Under the pieces are notes generated by a model. It was not told the origin of the DNA and ran no database searches. It was given only the letters and a program-made list of their open reading frames with translations. From contig CAJOFG010000090.1 in the NCBI GenBank assembly GCA_905233965.1, positions 1,266 to 6,552 of the forward strand: 5,287 nucleotides of DNA, in the 5' to 3' direction. This document shows positions 1 to 5,250 of this stretch, piece by piece (positions within the stretch are counted from its first letter, which is position 1; each line of letters opens with the position of its first letter). The DNA is from an uncultured Selenomonadaceae bacterium (GTDB taxonomy: Bacteria > Bacillota > Negativicutes > Selenomonadales > Selenomonadaceae). The position numbers and the translations under genes are program-made.

Positions 1-195
1 GACCATCCGGTTAAATGGATTGACTGCGTTAAGTCCATGCAAAATTTCGGCGCGGAAATTTTCGTCGAATGCGGACCCGGAAAAACTCTTTGCGGGTTCA
101 ACAAGAGAATCGACAGAAAAATTAAAAGTCTCAACGCGGAAAATTCGGAGTCGCTCGCCGCGACAATTTCTGCCCTCAAAGAATCGGAGGGATAA
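1..195 (+). CDS. fabD: Malonyl-CoA:ACP transacylase, C-terminal end (partial)
   Basis: This is the last 64 codons of a gene that begins before the window, in frame 1 and ending in TAA. FabD moves the malonyl group from CoA to acyl carrier protein, the step that supplies the elongation unit of fatty-acid synthesis in the cytoplasm. The visible part has the typical FabD tail: PVKWIDCVKSM, then FVECGPGKTLCGFNKRI, matching the family pattern PV-W---V--M followed by (F/I)E-GPGK-L-G--KRI. The catalytic Ser and His lie upstream and cannot be checked. The last codons (GAA TCG GAG GGA TAA) also carry the GGAGG ribosome binding site of murB, so the two genes are almost certainly cotranscribed and translationally close. 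Family assignment is from recalled motif similarity; the fragment is short but distinctive. Confidence 0.85.
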   Translation, partial: DHPVKWIDCVKSMQNFGAEIFVECGPGKTLCGFNKRIDRKIKSLNAENSESLAATISALKESEG

Positions 196-203
196 TTTTT
201 TTG

Positions 204-1121
204 ATGGATTGGGAAGAATCATTTCAAGCCGGACTCAGAAAAATTTTGAGACCGGAGCAATTTATTTTTCACGCGCCGATGAGCGAACATACCACTTTCA
301 AAATCGGGGGAGCCGCCGACGTTTTGATTTTTCCGTCAACGCCCGGCGAAGTTGCGGACGTTTTCAAACTGATTGACGAATTTAAAATTCCGCTGACAAT
401 TTTGGGCAACGGCTCTAACGTCCTGGTTCTCGACAAAGGTATTCGCGGCGCGGTGATGAAATTCAGCGACAGATTTTTCGGAAACATTCAAGTTGCCGGG
501 AAAAAAATTATTGCCGGCGCCGGTGCGAAACTTGCCGATGTTTCAAAATTCGCCGCGAAAAATTATTTGTCCGGCACGGAATTTGCGGTCGGTATCCCCG
601 GCAGTATCGGCGGCGCGGTTTTCATGAACGCCGGAGCTTACGACGGGGAAATGAAAAATATCGTCGCGAACGTGAAAGCCGTTTCCAAGTCCGGCGAACT
701 TTTAAATTTCGGGCGCGACGTTTTGGATTTCGGTTACCGTCAAAGTGTTTTTCAGCGGAACGATTGCGCGATTTGCGAAGTCGAATTGGAATTGACTTCC
801 GGCGATTATTACGAAATTAAAAATAAAATGGACGACTTCACCGCCCGCCGGGAGAGCAAGCAACCTTTGGAACTTCCGAGCGCGGGAAGTACATTCAAAA
901 GACCGCGCGGATATTTTGCCGGCACTTTGATTGACAAAACCGGTTTGAAAGGTTTGCGCGTCGGCGGCGCAATGATTTCCGAAAAGCACGCGGGATTTGT
1001 CGTCAATGCCGGAGGAGCGACGGCGGACGACGTTTTGCAACTCATCGACGAAGTAAAAAAACGGGTTTACGAGGCGCACGGCGTTACACTCAACCCGGAA
1101 GTCAGGATTATCGGCGAGTAA
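204..1121 (+). CDS. murB: UDP-N-acetylenolpyruvoylglucosamine reductase (MurB, type II)
   Basis: MurB is a cytoplasmic FAD enzyme that uses NADPH to reduce UDP-GlcNAc-enolpyruvate to UDP-MurNAc, the second committed step of peptidoglycan synthesis. Counting from the ATG at 204 (305 aa), the FAD-binding domain shows HTTFKIGGAAD (29-39), LGNGSNVLV (67-75) and GIPGSIGGAVFMNAGA (130-145). The substrate domain shows YRQS (178-181), PSAGSTFKRP (225-234), a GTLID-TGLKG-RVGGA block and the C-terminal NPEVRIIGE. Arg179, Ser229 (proton donor) and Glu299 fit the known catalytic residues. The length and the lack of the extra Tyr-loop region of the ~340-residue E. coli enzyme indicate type II. Start choice: GGAGG at 186-190 lies 10 nt before a TTG at 201 and 13 nt before the ATG at 204; I prefer ATG, but TTG has the better spacing and adds one residue. 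The gap to fabD is only 8 nt. No key residue appears to be missing. Confidence 0.96.
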   Translation: MDWEESFQAGLRKILRPEQFIFHAPMSEHTTFKIGGAADVLIFPSTPGEVADVFKLIDEFKIPLTILGNGSNVLVLDKGIRGAVMKFSDRFFGNIQVAGKKIIAGAGAKLADVSKFAAKNYLSGTEFAVGIPGSIGGAVFMNAGAYDGEMKNIVANVKAVSKSGELLNFGRDVLDFGYRQSVFQRNDCAICEVELELTSGDYYEIKNKMDDFTARRESKQPLELPSAGSTFKRPRGYFAGTLIDKTGLKGLRVGGAMISEKHAGFVVNAGGATADDVLQLIDEVKKRVYEAHGVTLNPEVRIIGE

Positions 1122-1143
1122 AAAAAGTTTGCGGAGGAAATTT

Positions 1144-1455
1144 ATGAGCGGCGAACACGAACATATTTTGCCGGACGGAACGATAATCAAACACCGGCAC
1201 ACACATACAAAAGCGGTTTTAAATCGAATGGCGCGGCTCATCGGACATCTTGAATCCACGAAAAGAATGATTGAGGACGGCAGGGACTGCTCCGAAGTTT
1301 TGACTCAACTTTCCGCAGTCGATGCCGCGATAAAAGCGGTGAGCAGAATAATTTTAAAAGACCACATGGAGCATTGCATAATCGACGCGGTGAAAAACGG
1401 AGACGAAAAAGCCGTCGAACAATTCAATAAAGCCGTCGAACAATTTTTGAAATAA
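1144..1455 (+). CDS. CsoR/FrmR/RcnR-family metal-sensing transcriptional repressor
   Basis: This is a 103-aa all-helical DNA-binding repressor of the CsoR/RcnR/FrmR family (DUF156), whose members leave DNA on binding copper, nickel, cobalt or aldehydes. The core runs from KAVLNRMARLIGHLE (23-37) through KRMIEDGRDCSEVLTQL (40-56) to LKDHMEHCI (71-79). Cys49, His74 and Cys78 keep the exact 25- and 4-residue spacing of the metal-binding Cys-His-Cys of M. tuberculosis CsoR. The N-terminus is His-rich (His5, 7, 17, 19, 21), and His17 lies 32 residues before Cys49, the spacing of the extra His ligand in nickel sensors InrS and RcnR. Start choice: ATG 1144 follows GGAGGA (1133-1138) by 5 nt; a TTG at 1129 would put that site inside the gene. 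It lies 22 nt after murB, probably in the same operon. No metal efflux pump or chaperone gene is near, so the inducer is undetermined. The C-terminal helix ends with a duplicated heptad (KAVEQFN/KAVEQFL). Confidence 0.9.
   Translation: MSGEHEHILPDGTIIKHRHTHTKAVLNRMARLIGHLESTKRMIEDGRDCSEVLTQLSAVDAAIKAVSRIILKDHMEHCIIDAVKNGDEKAVEQFNKAVEQFLK
1408..1445 (+). repeat. Tandem 21-nt in-frame repeat at the 3' end of the repressor gene
   Basis: A 17-nt word (AAAGCCGTCGAACAATT) occurs at 1408-1424 and again at 1429-1445, exactly 21 nt apart. In protein this gives KAVEQFN followed by KAVEQFL, that is, one heptad repeated in the C-terminal helix. The exact 21-nt period keeps the helix in register. Confidence 0.85.
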
Positions 1456-1478
1456 TTTTTTTTGCGGCGCAAAATCAA

Positions 1479-1519
1479 TCGTAAGAAATTTTTTGAAAAT
1501 TTTTTACGAATTTTTTTTT
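1479..1519 (+). terminator. Rho-independent terminator after the repressor gene
   Basis: The sequence 1479-1509 folds into a hairpin of about 14 bp: TCGTAAGAAATTTT pairs with AAATTTTTTACGA and the preceding A, with one G-U pair and a 3-nt loop (TTG). A run of nine T follows (1511-1519). The stem is AT-rich, so it is less stable than a classical terminator. It lies 23 nt after the repressor stop codon and would end the fabD-murB-repressor transcript before ptsH. Confidence 0.65.
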
Positions 1520-1629
1520 AACGGGCAGGAAAAAATGAAAGCACGGCGAAAAGTTTATCGAAAGAAATTGAAGTTGCCGTGTGCAACAGTCGTTATTCAG
1601 CTTTTTTAAGAGATGGGAGAGGGTTTTAA
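1520..1629 (+). promoter_or_regulatory. ptsH leader and presumed promoter region
   Basis: This is 110 nt of non-coding sequence between a terminator and ptsH, so a ptsH promoter is expected here (inference). I find no good -35/-10 pair: TTGAAG (1568-1573) with CGTTAT (1591-1596) at 17-nt spacing is the best and is weak. A small inverted repeat GTTGC-N5-GCAAC (1573-1587) overlaps this area and could be an operator or a leader hairpin. The ribosome binding site is GGGAGAGGG (1615-1623), 6 nt before the ptsH ATG. No catabolite-response (cre) consensus is evident. Confidence 0.4.
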
Positions 1630-1896
1630 ATGACTGAAGCAACAACCACCATTGAAAACAAAACCGGTATTCATGCGCGCCCGGCGTCGCTGTTCGTTCA
1701 GACCGCATCGAAATTCAAATCCAAAGTTCAAATCAAAGCAAAAGGCAAGACCGTTGACGCAAAAAGCATTCTCATGATCATGAGCATGGGCTTGACAAAA
1801 GGCACCGAAATTACTCTTTCGGCTGACGGTCCGGACGAAGCGGATGCCGTTAATACTTTGAAAGAACTCGTTGATAACAAATTCGGTGAAGAGTAA
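1630..1896 (+). CDS. ptsH: HPr, phosphocarrier protein of the PEP:sugar phosphotransferase system
   Basis: HPr is the small cytoplasmic phosphocarrier that accepts phosphate from Enzyme I and passes it to the sugar-specific EIIA domains. The 88-aa protein is full length for the family (about 85-90). The active-site motif GIHARPAS is at residues 13-20, with the phosphorylated His15 and the conserved Arg17. The regulatory region TVDAKSILMIMSMGL (41-55) has Ser46 in the position phosphorylated by HPr kinase/phosphorylase, the arrangement seen in Firmicutes where P-Ser-HPr serves catabolite repression through CcpA or inducer exclusion. HPrK itself is not in the window. The start ATG is 6 nt after GGGAGAGGG. 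It is followed after 87 nt by ptsI, with a hairpin terminator in between. Nothing in the sequence suggests an Npr-type (nitrogen PTS) or Crh variant: His15 and Ser46 are both present. Confidence 0.97.
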   Translation: MTEATTTIENKTGIHARPASLFVQTASKFKSKVQIKAKGKTVDAKSILMIMSMGLTKGTEITLSADGPDEADAVNTLKELVDNKFGEE

Positions 1897-1921
1897 AATT
1901 TTATAAGGAAAACTTTCGGCA

Positions 1922-1949
1922 GGGAGGGGGTTCAGACCGCCTCCTTTTT
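1922..1949 (+). terminator. Hairpin terminator or attenuator between ptsH and ptsI
   Basis: GGAGGGGGT (1923-1931) pairs with ACCGCCTCC (1936-1944): 8 pairs, nearly all G-C, with one internal G-G mismatch and a TCAG loop, followed directly by TTTTT (1945-1949). It starts 26 nt after the ptsH stop and ends 34 nt before the ptsI ATG. As a partial terminator it would let some transcription through to ptsI, giving more HPr than Enzyme I. It could also stabilise the 3' end of a ptsH-only mRNA. I see no strong separate ptsI promoter after it. Confidence 0.7.
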
Positions 1950-1983
1950 GGTATTAATCAAAAATTGAACGGAGGAAAAATTT

Positions 1984-3705
1984 ATGGCAGATAAAATCAA
2001 AGGTAAAGGCGTAATTTCCGGCGTTGCCGTCGGTTCAATTTTGCTTGCAGGTCAGAACCTTGACAGTTTCCTCGTAAATTATCAACCCGGCACGAAGTCT
2101 GCCGAACAGAAAAAAGCCGCAAACGCTCTCATGACGGTTGCCGACAATCTCAAAAAGACAATCGAAGATATGCAGGCAAAAGGTCTGAAAGAGCAAGCCG
2201 GTATTCTTGAGGCGCATCGTCTTTTGATTGAGGACCCGGCAATCAGCGAAAAAGTCAACGAAGAAATCGAAGAAACCGGAAACGCTCCGAAAGCCGTCCT
2301 CAACGCTTACGAAGCAAACGCGCAAATGTTTGAAGCGATGGAGGACGAATATTTCAGAGGTCGTGCCGTCGATATGCGCGACGTGGGAAAACGTATCGCG
2401 AAACATTTGCTCGGCATTAAAGAGCCGGAGATCGCCGGAAAAGTTATCGTTGCCGGTAAAGAAATCGAACCTTCCGTTATCGCCGGACTTCCGACGGACA
2501 AAATCGCCGGCGTTATTCTCGGCGCAGGTTCCACAACCGCTCACGCCGTTATCATTGCAAAGACCCGCGCAATTCCGACCGTTGTCGGCGTAGGCGATGC
2601 GATTGAACAAATGGCTGACGGAGATCCCGCAATTCTCGACGGCGAAACCGGCGACATTTTGATTCGTCCTTCCGCAAAAGAGCGCGAAGCTTACGACGAA
2701 AAAATCAAAAAGCAGGAAGAACTCAAAGCGCATTATGCGGAACTCAAAACTCTTCCGGCGAAAACTTTGGACGGCAAAGAAGTCGAACTCGTCGCAAATA
2801 TCGGTTCGCCGGCAGATGCCGATGCGGCAATCAAAAACTTCGGCGCGACCGGTGTCGGACTTTTCCGTTCCGAATTTGTTTTCATGGGCAAACAGGACAT
2901 TCCGCAGGAAGAAGACCAATTCAAAGAATATAAAGCGGCTGTCGAAAAATGCGCGACCGTCACTCACGGCGAAGGACTTTGCGTCATTCGTACAATGGAC
3001 ATCGGCGGTGACAAACCCCTTCCCTACATTCAAGTCGGCGAAGAAGAAAATCCGTTCTTGGGTTACCGCGCAATTCGTATCAGTTTGCAACGCAGAGATT
3101 TGTTTATGCCGCAGTTGAAGGCAATTCTCCGCGCCGGCGTTTACGGCAAAGCGGCGATCATGTTCCCGATGGTTATCAACGTCAGCGAATTCCTCGCGGC
3201 GAAAGAATTTGTCGAAGAGGCGAAACGCGAACTCGTTCAAGAGGGCAAAGAATATTCCGACAGCGTCCAAGTCGGTATCATGGTTGAAACTCCGGCGGCT
3301 GCGGTCATGGCTCCGGTTCTTGCAAAATATGTTGACTTCTTCAGCATCGGCACAAACGATCTCGTTCAATACACTTTGGCAGTCGATCGCGGCAACGCTC
3401 AAATCGCTTACCTTTACAATCACTTCAATCCGGCCGTTCTCCGGCTCATCAAACGCACAATCGAATCCGCGAACAAAGAAGGCAAATGGGCGGGTATGTG
3501 CGGTGAGATGGCCTCCGACCCGAACGCCGCGATTATCCTCATGGCAATGGGCATTAAAGAACTTTCCATGAGTGCTCCTTCCATTCCGAAAGTCAAAGAA
3601 CGTATCCGCAACATCACTTCCGAACGTGCGAAAGAAATTCTCGACAAAGTCATGGAAATGGAAGACGGCGACAAGATTAAAGACTACATCGCAACCATTT
3701 CGTAA
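1984..3705 (+). CDS. ptsI: Enzyme I of the PTS (phosphoenolpyruvate-protein phosphotransferase)
   Basis: Enzyme I starts the PTS phosphorelay: it autophosphorylates from PEP and hands the phosphate to HPr His15. The 573 aa match the usual length (about 570-575). Domains in order: N-terminal swivelling part with the HPr-binding helices (about 1-145), phosphohistidine domain (about 150-227) and the C-terminal PEP-binding TIM barrel (about 255-545). The active His is His187 in GSTTAHAVIIAK. PEP and Mg sites are visible: GVGLFRSEFVF (Arg295), RTMDIGGDKPLPY (Arg336), NPFLGYRAIR, GIMVETPAA (Glu435), FFSIGTNDLVQYTLAVDRGN (Asn458, Asp459, Arg469) and the proton-donor Cys506 in WAGMCGEMA. The motif around His187 is non-canonical (Ser183 where Gly/Ala is usual, Lys193 where Arg is usual). 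The barrel signatures and the ptsH neighbour exclude PEP synthase or PPDK. ATG 1984 follows GGAGGA (1971-1976) by 7 nt. Isoleucine codons are only ATT/ATC. Confidence 0.97.
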   Translation: MADKIKGKGVISGVAVGSILLAGQNLDSFLVNYQPGTKSAEQKKAANALMTVADNLKKTIEDMQAKGLKEQAGILEAHRLLIEDPAISEKVNEEIEETGNAPKAVLNAYEANAQMFEAMEDEYFRGRAVDMRDVGKRIAKHLLGIKEPEIAGKVIVAGKEIEPSVIAGLPTDKIAGVILGAGSTTAHAVIIAKTRAIPTVVGVGDAIEQMADGDPAILDGETGDILIRPSAKEREAYDEKIKKQEELKAHYAELKTLPAKTLDGKEVELVANIGSPADADAAIKNFGATGVGLFRSEFVFMGKQDIPQEEDQFKEYKAAVEKCATVTHGEGLCVIRTMDIGGDKPLPYIQVGEEENPFLGYRAIRISLQRRDLFMPQLKAILRAGVYGKAAIMFPMVINVSEFLAAKEFVEEAKRELVQEGKEYSDSVQVGIMVETPAAAVMAPVLAKYVDFFSIGTNDLVQYTLAVDRGNAQIAYLYNHFNPAVLRLIKRTIESANKEGKWAGMCGEMASDPNAAIILMAMGIKELSMSAPSIPKVKERIRNITSERAKEILDKVMEMEDGDKIKDYIATIS

Positions 3706-3733
3706 AAATTTTTTCCCGACGTAAACGAATTAA

Positions 3734-3776
3734 AAACCCGGTCGAAATTCAAAACTTCGATCGGGTTTATTTTTTT
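3734..3776 (+). terminator. Strong rho-independent terminator after ptsI, probably bidirectional
   Basis: AAACCCGGTCGAA (3734-3746) pairs over 13 bp with TTCGATCGGGTTT (3756-3768), with a single G-U wobble and a 9-nt loop. TATTTTTTT follows (3768-3776), 28 nt after the ptsI stop codon. On the minus strand the same stem is followed by TTTTT (complement of 3732-3736), so it could also stop transcripts from the convergent lipoprotein gene. It marks the end of the PTS unit and separates the two differently composed halves of the window. Confidence 0.88.
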
Positions 3777-3827
3777 GCCTGTTACGTCAAATATTTTTAA
3801 AACTTGCCTTGCTGAAACATTTTTTAT

Positions 3828-3862
3828 AAAAAAGCCTCATAACGATTTAGGGTTCATCGTTA
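3828..3862 (-). terminator. Possible weak terminator for the minus-strand lipoprotein gene
   Basis: A perfect 7-bp inverted repeat, TAACGAT (3840-3846) and ATCGTTA (3856-3862), has a 9-nt loop and lies just after the stop of the minus-strand gene. Read on the minus strand it is followed, 6 nt later, by TTTTTT (complement of 3828-3833). The gap between stem and T-run makes it a poor terminator by itself. The rest of the non-coding stretch 3777-3869 is AT-rich, and I see no gene in it. Confidence 0.35.
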
Positions 3863-3869
3863 CGGAGTA

Positions 3870-4832
3870 TTATTCCTTATTTTGCGCGGTCAGCCATTGA
3901 TAAATGGCATTCACATTGTACGAGAATTGAAAACTTGCCATATGCTCCCCGGCAGGACTGCCATCAGCCACCTGTGTAAACTGAATGAAGTTTTGCTTAT
4001 GTCCCTTGTTCAAAACATCCAGAACGGCACTTTCCGTCCGTTCTCCTCCCTCATGGTCTGCATCCGTGAGCAATCCGTATGCGATGCCGTTCTCGTCAAG
4101 CACTTTCATTATTGCTTCCTGTCCTCGCGGAGCTTTAGCATCTTTTGCAGAGGTTATATATACAAATTTTTGATTGATGTATTTTTTGTTGGACACTATG
4201 CTGTTGAATTGATTATCATAAGGGTCTCCCCCCGGCTGACACCCCACATATACGGTGGCGGCAAATTTATCTGCATAGGCATCGTTTATGGCAAAGTCAA
4301 AAATGCCCCCCATAGACTGCCCGGTAAGATAAAGCCTTTTCTCATCCACGGCATATTTTGAGATTACCTCGTCAATAATCGGAACAACACGGGAAACATC
4401 AGAAGCGGTATCTGAAATATTGGAATTGCCGTCTGCTATCTCAATCAACAGAAATATGCAAGGATTTTTCTTCATGTTTTCTTCTGTAATCCATGCTTTT
4501 GGACATTGCGCTGCCTTCAAATCCGTGAGCGTTCTTCCTGCGTATGTCGCATCGGGAATATAGGTGATGAGGGGGAGTTTTTCACTGCCATCATATCCCG
4601 CCGGAAGATAAACGCTGTAATTCATTTTACCGCCGTCATAGGAAAAGACGAGATCCGACCATTCGCCGAGACCATATTTGAATGATGTTGCTGACCTGTC
4701 CGTACCGTTTGCGGATTCCGCAGCCTGTGCAGGCGAATCGCCACCTTTATTTGTATTCGCCACAAAACCACATCCTGTGAGCATTGCAGATAATAAGCAG
4801 CACAACAAAATTATAGTAAATAAATTCTTCAT
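3870..4832 (-). CDS. Secreted lipoprotein with alpha/beta-hydrolase (esterase/PHB depolymerase-like) domain
   Basis: This 320-aa protein is probably a cell-surface or periplasmic serine hydrolase anchored by a lipid. It begins with a lipoprotein signal peptide: Lys2, a hydrophobic core (4-18) and lipobox LTGC with Cys21. A Ser/Ala/Gly/Asn-rich linker (about 22-50) follows, then an alpha/beta-hydrolase domain (about 55-318). The nucleophile elbow GQSMGG (171-176) gives Ser173. Likely partners are Asp231 (ITSAKDAKAP, where esterases have a G-KD turn) and His297 (GEHMASF, just before the closing helix IYQWL). The oxyanion strand reads TYIPDATYAG instead of the usual HG(G) motif, as I recall from a subgroup of these putative esterases. 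The substrate is unknown; short esters, acylated polysaccharide or peptides are possible. AGGA lies 8 nt before ATG 4832. ATA is used seven times and AGG twice, unlike ptsI, suggesting another origin. Convergent to ptsI; 67 nt downstream of the small gene at 4900-5250. Confidence 0.82.
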   Translation of the reverse strand: MKNLFTIILLCCLLSAMLTGCGFVANTNKGGDSPAQAAESANGTDRSATSFKYGLGEWSDLVFSYDGGKMNYSVYLPAGYDGSEKLPLITYIPDATYAGRTLTDLKAAQCPKAWITEENMKKNPCIFLLIEIADGNSNISDTASDVSRVVPIIDEVISKYAVDEKRLYLTGQSMGGIFDFAINDAYADKFAATVYVGCQPGGDPYDNQFNSIVSNKKYINQKFVYITSAKDAKAPRGQEAIMKVLDENGIAYGLLTDADHEGGERTESAVLDVLNKGHKQNFIQFTQVADGSPAGEHMASFQFSYNVNAIYQWLTAQNKE

Positions 4833-4855
4833 AGCAAAATTCCTTTCCTAATTCA

Positions 4856-4882
4856 ATTATGATTTGGAGATGCTCATATCAA
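4856..4882 (-). promoter_or_regulatory. Possible promoter for the lipoprotein gene
   Basis: On the minus strand TTGATA (complement of 4877-4882) and CATAAT (complement of 4856-4861) resemble sigma-A -35 and -10 boxes. The spacer is 15 nt, shorter than the ideal 17. A start near 4849 would leave a short leader with the AGGAAAGGA ribosome binding site. The gene could instead be read through from the upstream small gene. Confidence 0.3.
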
Positions 4883-4899
4883 CTCCATTGCTACCGCCA

Positions 4900-5250
4900 T
4901 CATGATTCATTCATCGCCTCCAACAAAAAGCTGACCGGGCGAAATCCGTCGTTGCAGGAAATCATAGCCGAGCGGGGATTCTTCATCCAGCCATCATAGA
5001 AATCCTCCGCTCCGTGGGCAAGTCCCATGACAAATGGTGACATTGACTCCCATGCGCTTTCGCACAAGCCGTCTGGACGCTGCCAACCATCAGCTACAAA
5101 CACTTGCCCTTCCTCCATGTCGCAAGCGTGTTCGATGGGATTCTCGTACTTCTCCATCAATTCATGGTAGCAAGCCTTCCGCATGACCGTGATGCGTACC
5201 TTCCGCACGGCAATCTCTCCTTCCCGCTTAACCTTTTTATATTCTACCAT
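4900..5250 (-). CDS. TIGR04076-family small protein of unknown function
   Basis: This is a 116-aa cytoplasmic protein without signal peptide or membrane segment. I recognise it as the TIGR04076 family from two blocks: VRKVRITVMRKACYHEL near the N-terminus (15-31) and the C-terminal SCNDGFRPVSFLLEAM (98-113), which fits the family signature C-DG-RPV-F. Between them, CDMEEGQVFVADGWQRPDGLCESAWESM (43-70) carries the usual 'C--EEGQ-F' and 'P-G-C-WAW'-like features. Cys43, Cys63 and Cys99 recur at family positions and might bind metal or form a redox site; Cys27 is extra. The biochemical role is unknown. Start choice: ATG 5250 has AAGGGG close upstream and AGGAG 11 nt upstream. A GTG at 5262 would add four residues but AGGAG would abut it, leaving no spacing. 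It precedes the lipoprotein gene by 67 nt on the same strand; a functional link is possible but not shown. Its own promoter probably lies beyond the window edge. Confidence 0.8.
   Translation of the reverse strand: MVEYKKVKREGEIAVRKVRITVMRKACYHELMEKYENPIEHACDMEEGQVFVADGWQRPDGLCESAWESMSPFVMGLAHGAEDFYDGWMKNPRSAMISCNDGFRPVSFLLEAMNES

Noticed and set aside
702..1259. A 185-codon minus-strand open frame over murB and the repressor gene
   Set aside because: It crosses two well-supported genes, has no family motif and is explained by the codon bias of the sense strand.
1457..1474. Small hairpin TTTTGC-GGC-GCAAAA just after the repressor stop
   Set aside because: The stem is short with a 3-nt loop and no T-run after it; the better hairpin at 1479-1509 explains termination.
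1922..1944. G-tract/C-tract sequence as a CsoR-type operator
   Set aside because: The G and C tracts resemble RcnR/CsoR operators only loosely. The stem with a direct T-run is better explained as a terminator.
2035..3423. A 462-codon open frame on the minus strand inside ptsI
   Set aside because: It is antisense to a certain gene. Its protein is very rich in Phe, Asp, Arg and Cys, as expected from reversing GAA, AAA, ATC and GCA codons; it has no recognisable domain.
3804..3830. Promoter TTGCCT ... TATAAA on the plus strand
   Set aside because: The spacing is 15 nt and no plus-strand gene follows. TTTTTTATAAAAAA (3820-3833) is simply a perfect AT palindrome.
3882..4361. A 159-codon plus-strand open frame opposite the lipoprotein gene
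   Set aside because: No recognisable motif, and no match to the clear lipobox and GQSMGG gene on the other strand.
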